A model generated the notes under the pieces. That model was given only the letters and a program-made list of their open reading frames with translations, did not search any database and was not told the origin of the DNA. A stretch of 32,779 nucleotides of DNA. Origin: Melghirimyces profundicolus. Its GTDB lineage: Bacteria > Bacillota > Bacilli > Thermoactinomycetales > DSM-45169. Below are positions 1 to 6,945 of the stretch, one piece after another. Position numbers and translations under genes: made by a program. The DNA is taken from assembly GCF_003054245.1 (NCBI RefSeq), contig NZ_QBKR01000033.1, forward strand, positions 1 through 32,779. Direction: 5' to 3'. Numbering within the stretch: the first letter of the stretch is position 1; each line of letters starts with the position of its first letter.

Positions 1-152
1 TTACGCGGAAGATCACTCAGAAGACCGGTGACATAACGTTCAAGGGTTTGCCGGGGTTCCTCCCGGCTAAAAACTTCACGATAGGGCTTCAGGAAATCCA
101 TCAGTTCCGGGACGGGTTGACGAATCGCTTTTGGAATACGTTTGGAATCCAT
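1..152 (-). CDS. IS701-like transposase, N-terminal part (cut by window edge)
   Basis: The reading frame starts at the ATG read leftward from 152 and stays open to the window edge, giving about 50 residues. A ribosome binding site (GAGGTGG) lies 6 bases upstream. The visible protein begins MDSKRIPKAIRQPVPELMDF and ends with LERYVTGLLSDLPR. This resembles the N-terminus of IS701 family DDE transposases, which open with a short helical region ending in a 'LLSDLPRK'-like motif before the catalytic domain. The catalytic residues lie outside the window, so activity cannot be judged. A dispersed repeat copy starts 69 bases upstream of the start codon. The family call rests on recalled motif similarity and is moderately sure. 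Confidence 0.65.
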   Translation of the reverse strand, partial: MDSKRIPKAIRQPVPELMDFLKPYREVFSREEPRQTLERYVTGLLSDLPR

Positions 153-220
153 GATCTACCACCTCGGAGACATCTTTCGACAAATCCGAGGATTCATCCT
201 TCAAGACTCAAAGCAGTACT

Positions 221-406
221 AGAAGGATTGTGAAAAAGTGAGCGGCAGCATTTACCCAAAGCCGCTCCGGCTGCACTCACAGAGCACAAGTCTCGCCTGG
301 GTCGCTTGCGCTCCCCGGTCTCACTATGCACTCACATAGCACAAGTCGCTATTTTGGGTAAACGCTTCCCCTTTTCTCGAAACGAACATTCAATCACAAC
401 GCTTCT
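221..406 (+). repeat. Dispersed MITE-like repeat, copy A
   Basis: A 186-bp intergenic element. Its left end reads AGAAGGATTGTGA and its right end, read inward on the other strand, reads AGAAGCGTTGTGA, so the ends are near-perfect inverted repeats of about 13 bp. Just inside each end is AGCRTTTACCCAAA, also in inverted orientation. The left end can fold into a hairpin (GAGCGGC, 14-base loop, GCCGCTC; 240-267). The middle holds one copy of a 55-bp unit that is tandemly repeated at 32561-32779. No credible gene is present. The rest of the gap (153-220 and 407-619) shows nothing further apart from the start region of the next gene. Confidence 0.85.
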
Positions 407-619
407 AAACCCTATCACAGCGGCGGTTTTCACGGGCTATCTTTTTCTTCGGGAAAAGAGAAAACCAAGTCCCGATCGAAAAAACCGGAACCGAAAGTGC
501 GCTTCCCGGTGATTCCTTCCGCCCCGAACCCTCGCCAATCTTTCTCCGTTCCGATATGATAGTTGAGAGCGGCCTGAACGGAACGGATGTCAGTTTGTAA
601 GGAAAGGTTGGTAGAAAGC

Positions 620-1156
620 ATGCGAATACTGGCCTTGTACGGCAGTACGCGGCGGCAGGGAAACTCGGAACTGTTGGCCGACGTCGTGTTGGAGGGGTTG
701 GATTGCACAAAGATTTACCTGAACGACTATCACATCGAACCGTTCCGGGACCACCGTCACGACCCGGAGGGTTTTCAACCGATTCAGGATGACCATGCCG
801 ACCTGGTCCGTCAGATGCTCCTTCATGATCTCATCCTGTTCGCAACGCCGATGTACTGGTACGGAATGCCGGGCAACCTCAAAAACTTCATCGACCGCTG
901 GTCCACCTACTACGCGGACATGACTTTTAAAGACCGGATGAGTGAAAAGGAAACAATGGTGGTGATCACAGGGGGGGACGAACCCCATGTCAAAGCCTTT
1001 CCGATGATCCAACAGTTTTATTGGATCTTTGAGTTTATGGGAATGGATTTTATCGATTACATCATCGGAATCGCCAACAACCCGGGGGATATCCTGAGAG
1101 ATTCCACCGCGATGTCCAAAGCGAAACAGATCAACCATCAACTGAAAAGACGATAA
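620..1156 (+). CDS. Flavodoxin-fold NAD(P)H-dependent FMN reductase family protein
   Basis: A 178-residue protein starting MRILALYGSTRRQGNSE. The GSTRRQGNS segment is the FMN phosphate-binding loop typical of the NADPH-dependent FMN reductase family. ATPMYWYGMPGNLKNFIDRW, near residues 79-98, is the second flavin-contacting loop seen in iron-sulfur flavoprotein/WrbA-like members. Proteins of this group move electrons from NAD(P)H to flavins or quinones in the cytoplasm; the substrate here is unknown. An upstream in-frame ATG at 587 would add 11 residues. I prefer 620 because family members start just before the first beta strand and a purine-rich GGAAAGG lies at 601-607. It is transcribed alone and ends at a bidirectional terminator shared with the convergent panE-like gene. 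Confidence 0.85.
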   Translation: MRILALYGSTRRQGNSELLADVVLEGLDCTKIYLNDYHIEPFRDHRHDPEGFQPIQDDHADLVRQMLLHDLILFATPMYWYGMPGNLKNFIDRWSTYYADMTFKDRMSEKETMVVITGGDEPHVKAFPMIQQFYWIFEFMGMDFIDYIIGIANNPGDILRDSTAMSKAKQINHQLKRR

Positions 1157-1161
1157 TCGAC

Positions 1162-1198
1162 AAAAGAGGGGAATCCATCACGGTGGGTTCCCCTCTTT
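1162..1198. terminator. Bidirectional intrinsic terminator between convergent genes
   Basis: AAAGAGGGGAA on the left pairs with TTCCCCTCTTT on the right around a short loop. It lies between the stop of the flavodoxin-fold gene at 1156 and the stop of the leftward gene at 1202, with A/T runs on both sides. Confidence 0.8.
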
Positions 1199-1201
1199 GG
1201 G

Positions 1202-2137
1202 TTATAAAGCGGCTTTTGTTTCCTTGAGCCGGTTGGCCTCATAGGTTTTGAGAAAAGTATAAACCGTCCGGAGCAAAGGGAGATCCTCGCGGTCCCCGGC
1301 CATGCGGAGAAGTTCTCCGTGGAGATGATCCGCTTCCACGGGAGAACCCTTTTCAATGTCCCTGAGCATGGACGACTTCATCTGCGGGGCCAAAGACGAA
1401 ACCACCTTGAATACCCCGTCGACCAGCGTATCATTCAAAGACGGTTCCCGGTGGCGGGCGCAAGCCGCAATCTCGTCCAGGAGGCGACGGGTGATGCCGC
1501 TTCCGTATTCCGTCTCCAGGATGGGGCCGATGGCGCTGTTCATCAGGGACGTGATTCCGCTGAAGGTGGAGATGAAGAGATATTTTTTCCACATCTCCAT
1601 CAGGATATTGTCGCTCCGAACCGCATTCATGCGGGCGCCGTTCAGGGTCTTCTCCAGCCGGCGGATTCGGTCGGAAACCGACCCGTCCCGCTCCCCGAAC
1701 ATCAAATCATGCCGGTCGCTGTACTGTTCAATCTCCCCCTGAGCAGTGAGCGTGGTTTCGATAAAGCAGAGTCCACCCAGGACTTGGTCCGGAGAGAAAG
1801 CTTCATCCAGCTTGTCCAGATGGGTCAAGCCGTTCAACAGGGGGAGAACCATGGTCTCCGATCCGATATAGGGGCGAACATCCTCCAAAATGCGATCCAG
1901 GTGATAAGCCTTCACCGCCAGCACCGCGAGGTCGAAAGCTTCCGCTTCCCCGCCGGGAGTCAGGGTGCAAACGGGGGTTTGGAAGTTTCCGTGGATGCTT
2001 CGAATCACCAATCCCCCTTCCCGGAGTTGCTGCTCGCGACGGGGACGTACGAAAAACGTCACATCCTCTCCCTTTTCCAACAACCGGCCGCCGAAATAGC
2101 CACCGACGGCCCCGGCTCCAACCATGAGAATACGCAC
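1202..2137 (-). CDS. panE: 2-dehydropantoate 2-reductase (ketopantoate reductase)
   Basis: A 311-residue cytoplasmic protein that would reduce ketopantoate to pantoate with NADPH, in pantothenate/CoA synthesis. The N-terminus VRILMVGAGAVGGYFGGRL is the Rossmann GxGxxG nucleotide-binding loop. AVKAYH holds the expected catalytic lysine near residue 70, and the ApbA/PanE C-terminal helical domain follows. The start is a GTG at 2135-2137, preceded by AAAGGAGG at ideal distance. The open frame continues upstream into a dispersed repeat, but that extension is not coding. Length fits the family (about 300). Many genomes carry several PanE-like paralogues, so the precise substrate is not certain. 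It stands alone, not next to panB or panC. Confidence 0.82.
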   Translation of the reverse strand: MRILMVGAGAVGGYFGGRLLEKGEDVTFFVRPRREQQLREGGLVIRSIHGNFQTPVCTLTPGGEAEAFDLAVLAVKAYHLDRILEDVRPYIGSETMVLPLLNGLTHLDKLDEAFSPDQVLGGLCFIETTLTAQGEIEQYSDRHDLMFGERDGSVSDRIRRLEKTLNGARMNAVRSDNILMEMWKKYLFISTFSGITSLMNSAIGPILETEYGSGITRRLLDEIAACARHREPSLNDTLVDGVFKVVSSLAPQMKSSMLRDIEKGSPVEADHLHGELLRMAGDREDLPLLRTVYTFLKTYEANRLKETKAAL

Positions 2138-2179
2138 AAAAAATCCTCCTTTTTTGGCCCAGACGTCTTTTACCAACAT

Positions 2180-2194
2180 GATACTACAAGTATC
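2180..2194. promoter_or_regulatory. Perfect 6-3-6 palindrome upstream of panE-like gene
   Basis: GATACT-ACA-AGTATC lies 43 bases upstream of the GTG start and directly abuts the edge of repeat copy B. Its size and symmetry suit a dimeric repressor operator, but no regulator is identified and it could be chance or a relic of repeat insertion. Confidence 0.3.
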
Positions 2195-2439
2195 GTGACA
2201 AAGTGAGCGGCAGCATTTACCCGAAGCCGCTCCGGTTGCTGTCCTGCAGGGATGTATACACTGTCCGCTCCGAATCATCCTGCTGCGGGCAGGGGCAAAC
2301 GCCTGCGGATGCAACACAGAGAAGCTTTTGCCCCTAAACGCCCTTGCTGGCTGATTCTCCGCTGGGCAGAACAGCAAAGTCGCTATTTCGAGTAAGCGCT
2401 TCCCTTGTTCTGAGCCTAACCATAAATCACAACGCTTCT
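2189..2439 (+). repeat. Dispersed MITE-like repeat, copy B
   Basis: A 251-bp element in the same orientation as copy A. The left end is worn (TATCGTGACAAAGTGAGCGG) and the right end keeps AATCACAACGCTTCT. The hairpin end GAGCGGC/GCCGCTC is intact. The centre differs from copy A: it holds a roughly 145-bp module running from GCTGTCCTGCAGG to CTGGGCAGAACAGC. The same module is found inverted in copy F and degraded in copy C. No gene is supported in it. The remainder of the gap to 2557 shows nothing recognisable. Confidence 0.82.
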
Positions 2440-2556
2440 ACAGATTGGTTAAAGTCTCTTTCCTCCATGACTCGAAAAGCCTGCGGGACGGCTTGTCCGG
2501 TGGAACCCCTCCGATTCCAAACCCCGGTTTTGAGTTCGTCCCAATATTAAAAAATC

Positions 2557-2573
2557 CCCCGGAATATGGGGGT
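2557..2573 (-). terminator. Intrinsic terminator of the Cys-rich protein gene
   Basis: Read leftward, CCCCC-ATATT-CCGGGGG folds into a GC stem followed by ATTTTTT. It lies just past the stop at 2580. Confidence 0.75.
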
Positions 2574-2579
2574 CTTTCT

Positions 2580-2996
2580 TTACCGATTCGTTTTGGCTTT
2601 CCGGTAGCGGGCCAGCCGTTTACCCAATACGTGCAGACGGTGTTTCAAGGCGCTTTCCCATTCACCGTCTTCCAGCTGTCTCGCGACGCGCAAGAGGTCC
2701 AGGGCCATATCAATCTGCTCCCGGAGGACCGTTTCCGGCTCACCGTCCTGGAAGCCGGTACAAGTTTCTTTCCAGTCTTCCCCCTTGCCCTCGATGAATT
2801 CACTCAGGTTCACTTCACGGGCACCGTCTCCCCGGGCATATTCCATGAGAAGTTCAAATTCGTCCTGCACCGAATGATGGACCTCCACCTCATGGCATAT
2901 CGGACAATACAGCAGAGGGACATTATGAACCAAGGTGGAACCCTGTCTCAATGTTCCGACGGCTCCCACCATACAGGCCCCACAACAAAATCCCAT
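2580..2996 (-). CDS. Small Cys-rich (zinc-ribbon-like) protein of unknown function
   Basis: A 138-residue protein beginning MGFCCGACMVGAVGTL. I do not recognise the family. It carries CCGAC near residues 4-8 and CPICHEVEVHH near residues 30-40, which together could bind one metal ion. An acidic middle follows, then a basic, helical C-terminus (HRLHVLGKRLARYRKAKTNR). The start at 2996 is chosen because GGAGGCGGAGGGG lies directly upstream; the longer frame back to 3173 would run through the gcvH terminator. There is no signal peptide or membrane segment, so it is probably cytoplasmic. It follows the gcvH terminator on the same strand, so it is probably transcribed separately. Confidence 0.6.
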   Translation of the reverse strand: MGFCCGACMVGAVGTLRQGSTLVHNVPLLYCPICHEVEVHHSVQDEFELLMEYARGDGAREVNLSEFIEGKGEDWKETCTGFQDGEPETVLREQIDMALDLLRVARQLEDGEWESALKHRLHVLGKRLARYRKAKTNR

Positions 2997-3129
2997 CGTC
3001 CCCTCCGCCTCCTCTCGTTTTTTGGGAACGATCTCCGACACCCCTCTTTTGATGAACTTATGATCTATTTTACCACACAGGAATTCCCCTAAACTCATTT
3101 CCCTGAATCCTGCCGGAAAGAAAAAAACA

Positions 3130-3168
3130 GCAAAACTCCGGCACCCGGAGGGGATACCGGAGTTTTGC
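3130..3168 (-). terminator. Intrinsic terminator of gcvH
   Basis: A 12-bp stem (GCAAAACTCCGG with CCGGAGTTTTGC) is followed, read leftward, by CTGTTTTTTTC. It begins right at the gcvH stop codon. Confidence 0.88.
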
Positions 3169-3169
3169 T

Positions 3170-3553
3170 TCATTCCGACACCATCGACTCGTACTTGTCC
3201 GCATCCATCAGTTTGTCGAGGTCGGCAGGGTCGGTCATTTCGACGACGATCATCCAGCCGTCTTCATAGGGGGACTCGTTCACTTTTTCGGGGGAGTCGT
3301 CCAATTCCTCGTTGACTTCCACCACTTTACCGCTGACCGGCGCATAGAGTTCGGAGACGGTTTTGACGGATTCGACGCTTCCGAAGGGGGAGTTGAATTC
3401 CAGTTCATCCCCCACTTCCGGCAGTTCGACGAAGACAATATCCCCCAATTCATCCTGAGCGAAATCGGTAATGCCGACCCGGACTTTATTGTCCCCTTCC
3501 TGCTTAACCCATTCGTGTTCTTCGCTGTACTTCAATTCCTTGGGCAGGTTCAT
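3170..3553 (-). CDS. gcvH: Glycine cleavage system H protein
   Basis: A 127-residue lipoyl carrier of the glycine cleavage system. It shuttles the aminomethyl group of glycine between the P, T and L proteins. In Bacillota it also acts as an intermediate in lipoate delivery to other complexes. The lipoyl lysine is K64 within [15 protein letters not shown], and the flanking hairpin-shaped lipoyl domain is full length. GGAGGG sits 7 bases before the ATG. The gene is 14 bases behind the thioredoxin-like gene, so the two probably share a transcript. No gcvT or gcvP is in the window. Standing apart from them is common in Bacillus-like genomes and agrees with a lipoate-relay role. Confidence 0.96.
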   Translation of the reverse strand: MNLPKELKYSEEHEWVKQEGDNKVRVGITDFAQDELGDIVFVELPEVGDELEFNSPFGSVESVKTVSELYAPVSGKVVEVNEELDDSPEKVNESPYEDGWMIVVEMTDPADLDKLMDADKYESMVSE

Positions 3554-3567
3554 CGAAATCCCTCCGC

Positions 3568-4020
3568 TTAATCGTTATTCCCCAATACCCGCTCGAGCGG
3601 ACGTTCCATCATTTTCAAAGCCTTTTCACCGGCGGAACGGTGACGCAGCTGCCCTTCTTCATCAAAGAGATAGTATGCAGGCACAAACTCGTTTTCAAAA
3701 GAATCCACAATGCTGTGCTGATTGTCGATGGCCTGAGGATGGGTCAATTCGTATTTCTCGATGGCTTCTTTCACCGGTCCCGTTTCCGTATCCTTCTCGG
3801 AACGCGGCATGTGGATGCCAATCACCTGAAGCCCTTTGTCCCGGTATTCGTCCCGGATCTTCAGGACATCCGGCATGCTTTTCTTGCACAGCCCGCAACT
3901 GATCGACCAGAAGTGGACCAGGACCGGTTTTCCCTGCAGGTCTTCTTTACTGACCTCCCCGTTGACCCACTCGGTCGCACCTTTCAGTTCGGGCATTTCC
4001 GTACGTAAACGCAATGCCAT
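3568..4020 (-). CDS. Thioredoxin-like TlpA/ResA-type thiol-disulfide oxidoreductase
   Basis: A 150-residue protein with a thioredoxin fold of the AhpC/TSA-redoxin group. The active site is C42-G-L-C45 in [17 protein letters not shown]. The cis-proline loop is near [13 protein letters not shown]. Unlike ResA or TlpA, it has no signal peptide or membrane anchor, so it is probably cytoplasmic, and CGLC is an unusual active-site dipeptide. The ATG at 4020 is preceded by GGAGG at 9 bases; the frame extends to a TTG at 4029 without good spacing. It sits directly upstream of gcvH (14-base gap) and probably shares its transcript. Its redox partner is unknown. Confidence 0.85.
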   Translation of the reverse strand: MALRLRTEMPELKGATEWVNGEVSKEDLQGKPVLVHFWSISCGLCKKSMPDVLKIRDEYRDKGLQVIGIHMPRSEKDTETGPVKEAIEKYELTHPQAIDNQHSIVDSFENEFVPAYYLFDEEGQLRHRSAGEKALKMMERPLERVLGNND

Positions 4021-4173
4021 GACTTTCAACCTCCTGCGGGAAAGCTATGGTTTCCAGACTAGTATGTTCCGATCGTCACACGATATTCGGACTCAAGCGT
4101 GTTGATCCTTCATATTCGGGTGGGCGATCGTGTTTTCACCACGCGACCGTTGGCCACCCGGCAATGAAATGAT

Positions 4174-4272
4174 TCTGTCCGGTCCGGATCTTACAGTCGG
4201 ACAGAGCATCCCCCCCTGAACGCCCTCCCTGCACCTTCTCCGCCGGGCAGGATGGCAACAGTCGCTTCGCAA
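4174..4272 (+). repeat. Degenerate repeat copy C (central module only)
   Basis: CTGTCCGGTCCGGAT and then TGAACGCCCTCCCTGCACC...CCGCCGGGCAGGATGGCAACAGTCGCTTCG follow the order of the central module of copies B and F, but with many changes. Neither terminal inverted repeat is visible. The rest of the 4021-4340 gap holds only the start region of the thioredoxin-like gene; no further gene is seen. Confidence 0.5.
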
Positions 4273-4340
4273 AACCGGACCGGACCCTCTTTCAAACCCG
4301 TTACCGAATCATCATCCCTCCTGAGCCGCTGTGTGTTAAA

Positions 4341-4368
4341 AAGGGCCTAACGGGATCGTTAGGCCCTT
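4341..4368 (-). terminator. Intrinsic terminator of the peroxiredoxin gene
   Basis: A perfect 12-bp stem (AAGGGCCTAACG with CGTTAGGCCCTT) has a 4-base loop and is followed leftward by TTTTTAA. Confidence 0.9.
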
Positions 4369-4378
4369 GCTGACTCGA

Positions 4379-4918
4379 TTAAAGGGTTTTTTCACCCGGT
4401 TTCCAGTCGGAGGGGCACAGGCCGCCGGTTTGCAGGGCCTGCAGAACCCGCAGGGTTTCGTCCACACTCCGGCCCACATTTTCGTCGGTGACCACTTGGT
4501 AACGGACGATGCCTTCGGGATCGATGATGAACAGGCCGCGCTGAGCAACGCCTTCTTCCTCGATCAGAACCCCGTAATCCCGGCTGACGCGATGGGTCGG
4601 GTCCGCACCCAGGGGATATTTGATTTGCCCGATCCCGCCGGTGTCCCGGGGCGTATTGATCCAGGCACGGTGTACAAATTCGGTGTCGGTGCTGACACCC
4701 AGGATGTCACAGTCCAAGTCCTGGAATTCCTCATAACGGTCGGAAAGGGCCGTGATCTCCGTCGGGCAGACAAAAGTGAAGTCCTTCGGATAGAAGAACA
4801 GGATCAACCATTTGCCTTCATAGTCGGAGAGCTTCACTTTTTCATCCAGCGTCTCCAAGTTCTTCGTACTGTTCATTTCGAAATCCGGTGCAGGCAGTCC
4901 TACCAAACGCGTTGCCAT
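4379..4918 (-). CDS. 2-Cys peroxiredoxin (AhpC/Prx1 type)
   Basis: A 179-residue cytoplasmic thiol peroxidase that reduces H2O2, organic peroxides and peroxynitrite. The peroxidatic cysteine is C51 in DFTFVCPTE. The resolving cysteine is C168 in GGLCPSDWKPGEK. Both are typical of the Prx1/AhpC class, and the family arginine and the 'GVLIEEEGVAQRGLFIIDPEG' region are present. GGAGG lies 9 bases before the ATG. It is a single-gene unit with its own promoter and terminator. No AhpF partner is next to it; the thioredoxin-like gene downstream on the same strand is a conceivable reductant, but that is inference. Confidence 0.95.
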   Translation of the reverse strand: MATRLVGLPAPDFEMNSTKNLETLDEKVKLSDYEGKWLILFFYPKDFTFVCPTEITALSDRYEEFQDLDCDILGVSTDTEFVHRAWINTPRDTGGIGQIKYPLGADPTHRVSRDYGVLIEEEGVAQRGLFIIDPEGIVRYQVVTDENVGRSVDETLRVLQALQTGGLCPSDWKPGEKTL

Positions 4919-5018
4919 GGTATCCCTTCCTCCTTGAAATATAGTGGCTCTTCATCCACTTTTTTAATGTTCCCAAGCACACCGGGAAATAAACCTTCCG
5001 GTGACTTGGCCCAATACT

Positions 5019-5046
5019 AAAATAACATTTATGTAATAGAAGTCAA
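5019..5046 (-). promoter_or_regulatory. Sigma-A-like promoter of the peroxiredoxin gene
   Basis: Read leftward: TTGACT (5046-5041), 16-base spacer, TATTTT (5024-5019). It lies about 100 bases before the peroxiredoxin start in an AT-rich segment. Confidence 0.55.
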
Positions 5047-5070
5047 TACTAAATTGGATTAAATTTAATG

Positions 5071-5085
5071 TGGGAATGATTCTCA
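5071..5085. promoter_or_regulatory. Fur/PerR-family-like box
   Basis: Read leftward, TGAGAATCATTCCCA matches 11 of the 14 defined positions of the 7-1-7 Fur-family consensus TGATAATNATTATCA. It sits 25 bases upstream of the -35 of the peroxiredoxin promoter, and also in the leader region of the divergent 5'-nucleotidase gene. Peroxiredoxins are classic PerR targets. The position upstream of -35 is not the usual repression site, so this is tentative. Confidence 0.4.
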
Positions 5086-5172
5086 ATTAGGCCTTCCGGA
5101 GACTTACCTGTTCGAGGTCCAAATGATCACACACGGATTTTTGTGGTGGGATTTTCCGATTCCCGGGAAGGG

Positions 5173-5211
5173 TTATACGGATTTTTGTCAAAAGATTAAC
5201 AGCGGTTCAAC
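5173..5211 (+). promoter_or_regulatory. Possible PhoP box upstream of the 5'-nucleotidase
   Basis: Four TT-rich hexamers occur in the same orientation: TTATAC (5173), TTGTCA (5185), TTAACA (5196) and TTCAAC (5206), spaced 12, 11 and 10 bases apart. PhoP boxes of Bacillus are direct repeats of TT(A/C/T)A(C/T)A about 11 bases apart. Phosphate-starvation control would suit a secreted nucleotidase. Only TTAACA is a full match, so this is a suggestion. Confidence 0.35.
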
Positions 5212-5275
5212 CCTTTTTTTAAAGGGGAGTTTTAAGCTTTCATTGTAAACGGGAGAGAAGAAGGAGAGACCGCAC

Positions 5276-6877
5276 ATGAAAAGGTGGAAACGGATCGGGC
5301 TGACAACCCTTTTGTCCACGGCCCTGGCAGCCACCCCCTTTTGGACCGCGGAAACCGGTGCGCAGGGGAAAGCGAAGGGGCATCAGGTTCAACTTCAATT
5401 GCTGGGTATCAACGACTTCCACGGTCAACTGAATGTGGACCGTAAAATCGGCGACGCGAAAGCCGGAAGGGCGGATTATCTGGCCTCCTACCTGAAGGAA
5501 AGGGAAGCCTCCGTTAAAAACAGCTGGACGGTTCATGCGGGGGACATGGTGGGGGCGAGCGCGCCCGTGTCGGCCCTGTTGCAGGACGAACCGACCATCG
5601 AATTCATGAATCACATGGAATTCGATGCAGGAACCGTCGGCAATCACGAATTTGACGAAGGCGTTCAGGAAATGCTCCGCTTGATCCACGGCGGGGAACA
5701 CGAAGCAACCGGCGATTTCGAGGGAGCCGACTTCCCCTATACCGTGGCCAACGTGGTCTGGGAGGAATCGGGCAAACCCGTGCTTCCGCCCCACCTGATC
5801 AAAAAAGTTCAGGGAATCCCCGTCGGCTTTATTGGAATCGCCACCACGGACACCCCAAATATCGTCACCCCCTCCGGGGTAAAAGGGGTGAAGTTCACCG
5901 ACGCGTCGGACGCCATCAACCGGGAAGTGGACAAACTGAAAGCCAAAGGGGTTCAAGCGATCGTTGTCCTGGCCCATGAGGGAGCGTTCCAGGATCAACA
6001 GACCGGAGAGATGGACGGACCGATTGTGGACATCACCCGGAATCTCGACGATGAGGTGGATGTCGTCATTGCCGGCCACAGCCACTCCGGCTTAAACGGC
6101 AACGTCGGAGGAAAACTGCTGGTCCAGTCCTACAGCTACGGAACCGCGTTTTCCGACATCGACCTGGTTCTGGACCGTCGCACGGGCGATGTGGTCGAAA
6201 AGAGCGCGGAAATCGTGAACACGTGGCATGACGGCATCGAACCGGATGCTGAGGTCCGGGCGATGGTGGAAAAATACGAGGAAGAGGTCGCCCCCATCAT
6301 CAACCGGGAAATCGGTCAAGCGGCTGAAACCATCATCCGGGATCCATCTCCGGCCGGGGAATCCGCCCTGGGTAATTTGATCGCCGACGCCCAGCGCTGG
6401 AAGACGGGAACGGACTTCGCCTTTATGAACCCCGGCGGGATCCGTTCCGACATCGAAGCGGGCACAGTCACCTGGGGGGATCTTTACACCGTCCAACCTT
6501 TCAACAATAACCTGGTGACCATGACCCTGACCGGGGAACAGATCGAGCGGTTGCTGAATCAACAGTGGCAGGATGGACGTACCCGGATGCTGCAGGTTTC
6601 GGGATTGACCCATACCTGGGATGCATCCCGGCCAGCGGGCGACCGGATCGTCGATTTGAAAAAGGCCGACGGCACCCCGATTGAACCCGACACCCGCTAT
6701 ACGGTAACGGCCAACAGCTTTATCGCAGCCGGCGGGGACCACTTCAGCGTCTTCACCGAAGCGACGGACCAGGTGGTCGGCCCTGTGGACCTGGATGCTT
6801 TGGTGGAATACATCGGTCAGCTTCCGCAGCCTTTTTCAGCGGAAATCGAAGGCCGGATCCAACAAACAGGGAACTGA
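5276..6877 (+). CDS. Secreted 5'-nucleotidase / 2',3'-cyclic phosphodiesterase family (UshA-like)
   Basis: A 533-residue exported metallophosphoesterase. Residues 1-29 form a signal peptide: basic MKRWKR, a hydrophobic stretch, then cleavage around TGAQG. The calcineurin-like metal site is shown by GINDFHGQ (D47, H49), HAGDMVGAS, TVGNHEFDEG, VLAHEGA and IAGHSHSGL. The C-terminal nucleotide-binding domain shows NPGGIRSDIEAG and TVQPFNNNLVTMTLTG. The enzyme would release phosphate from extracellular nucleotides. No LPxTG motif or anchor is visible, so it is probably secreted or loosely wall-bound. AAGGAG lies 10 bases before the ATG. It is a single-gene unit with possible Pho-type control upstream and its own terminator. 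Confidence 0.93.
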   Translation: MKRWKRIGLTTLLSTALAATPFWTAETGAQGKAKGHQVQLQLLGINDFHGQLNVDRKIGDAKAGRADYLASYLKEREASVKNSWTVHAGDMVGASAPVSALLQDEPTIEFMNHMEFDAGTVGNHEFDEGVQEMLRLIHGGEHEATGDFEGADFPYTVANVVWEESGKPVLPPHLIKKVQGIPVGFIGIATTDTPNIVTPSGVKGVKFTDASDAINREVDKLKAKGVQAIVVLAHEGAFQDQQTGEMDGPIVDITRNLDDEVDVVIAGHSHSGLNGNVGGKLLVQSYSYGTAFSDIDLVLDRRTGDVVEKSAEIVNTWHDGIEPDAEVRAMVEKYEEEVAPIINREIGQAAETIIRDPSPAGESALGNLIADAQRWKTGTDFAFMNPGGIRSDIEAGTVTWGDLYTVQPFNNNLVTMTLTGEQIERLLNQQWQDGRTRMLQVSGLTHTWDASRPAGDRIVDLKKADGTPIEPDTRYTVTANSFIAAGGDHFSVFTEATDQVVGPVDLDALVEYIGQLPQPFSAEIEGRIQQTGN

Positions 6878-6899
6878 CAGCGGAATAACAGACACTAAA

Positions 6900-6924
6900 G
6901 AGACGTCCAAACTTTGGACGTCTC
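6900..6924. terminator. Bidirectional terminator between 5'-nucleotidase and SRAP genes
   Basis: GAGACGTCCAA-ACT-TTGGACGTCTC is a perfect 11-bp stem with T-rich sequence to the right, between convergent genes. Confidence 0.85.
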
Positions 6925-6945
6925 TCTTGTTTCAAGATGGGTTTC

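Noticed and set aside
405-710. Leftward frames of 92-101 codons upstream of the reductase gene
   Set aside because: They overlap the start of a well-supported gene on the other strand and a non-coding gap; no ribosome site or domain.
5212-5227. CCCTTT-TTTT-AAAGGG hairpin upstream of the 5'-nucleotidase
   Set aside because: A low-stability AT-rich stem, too short to call a terminator or riboswitch.
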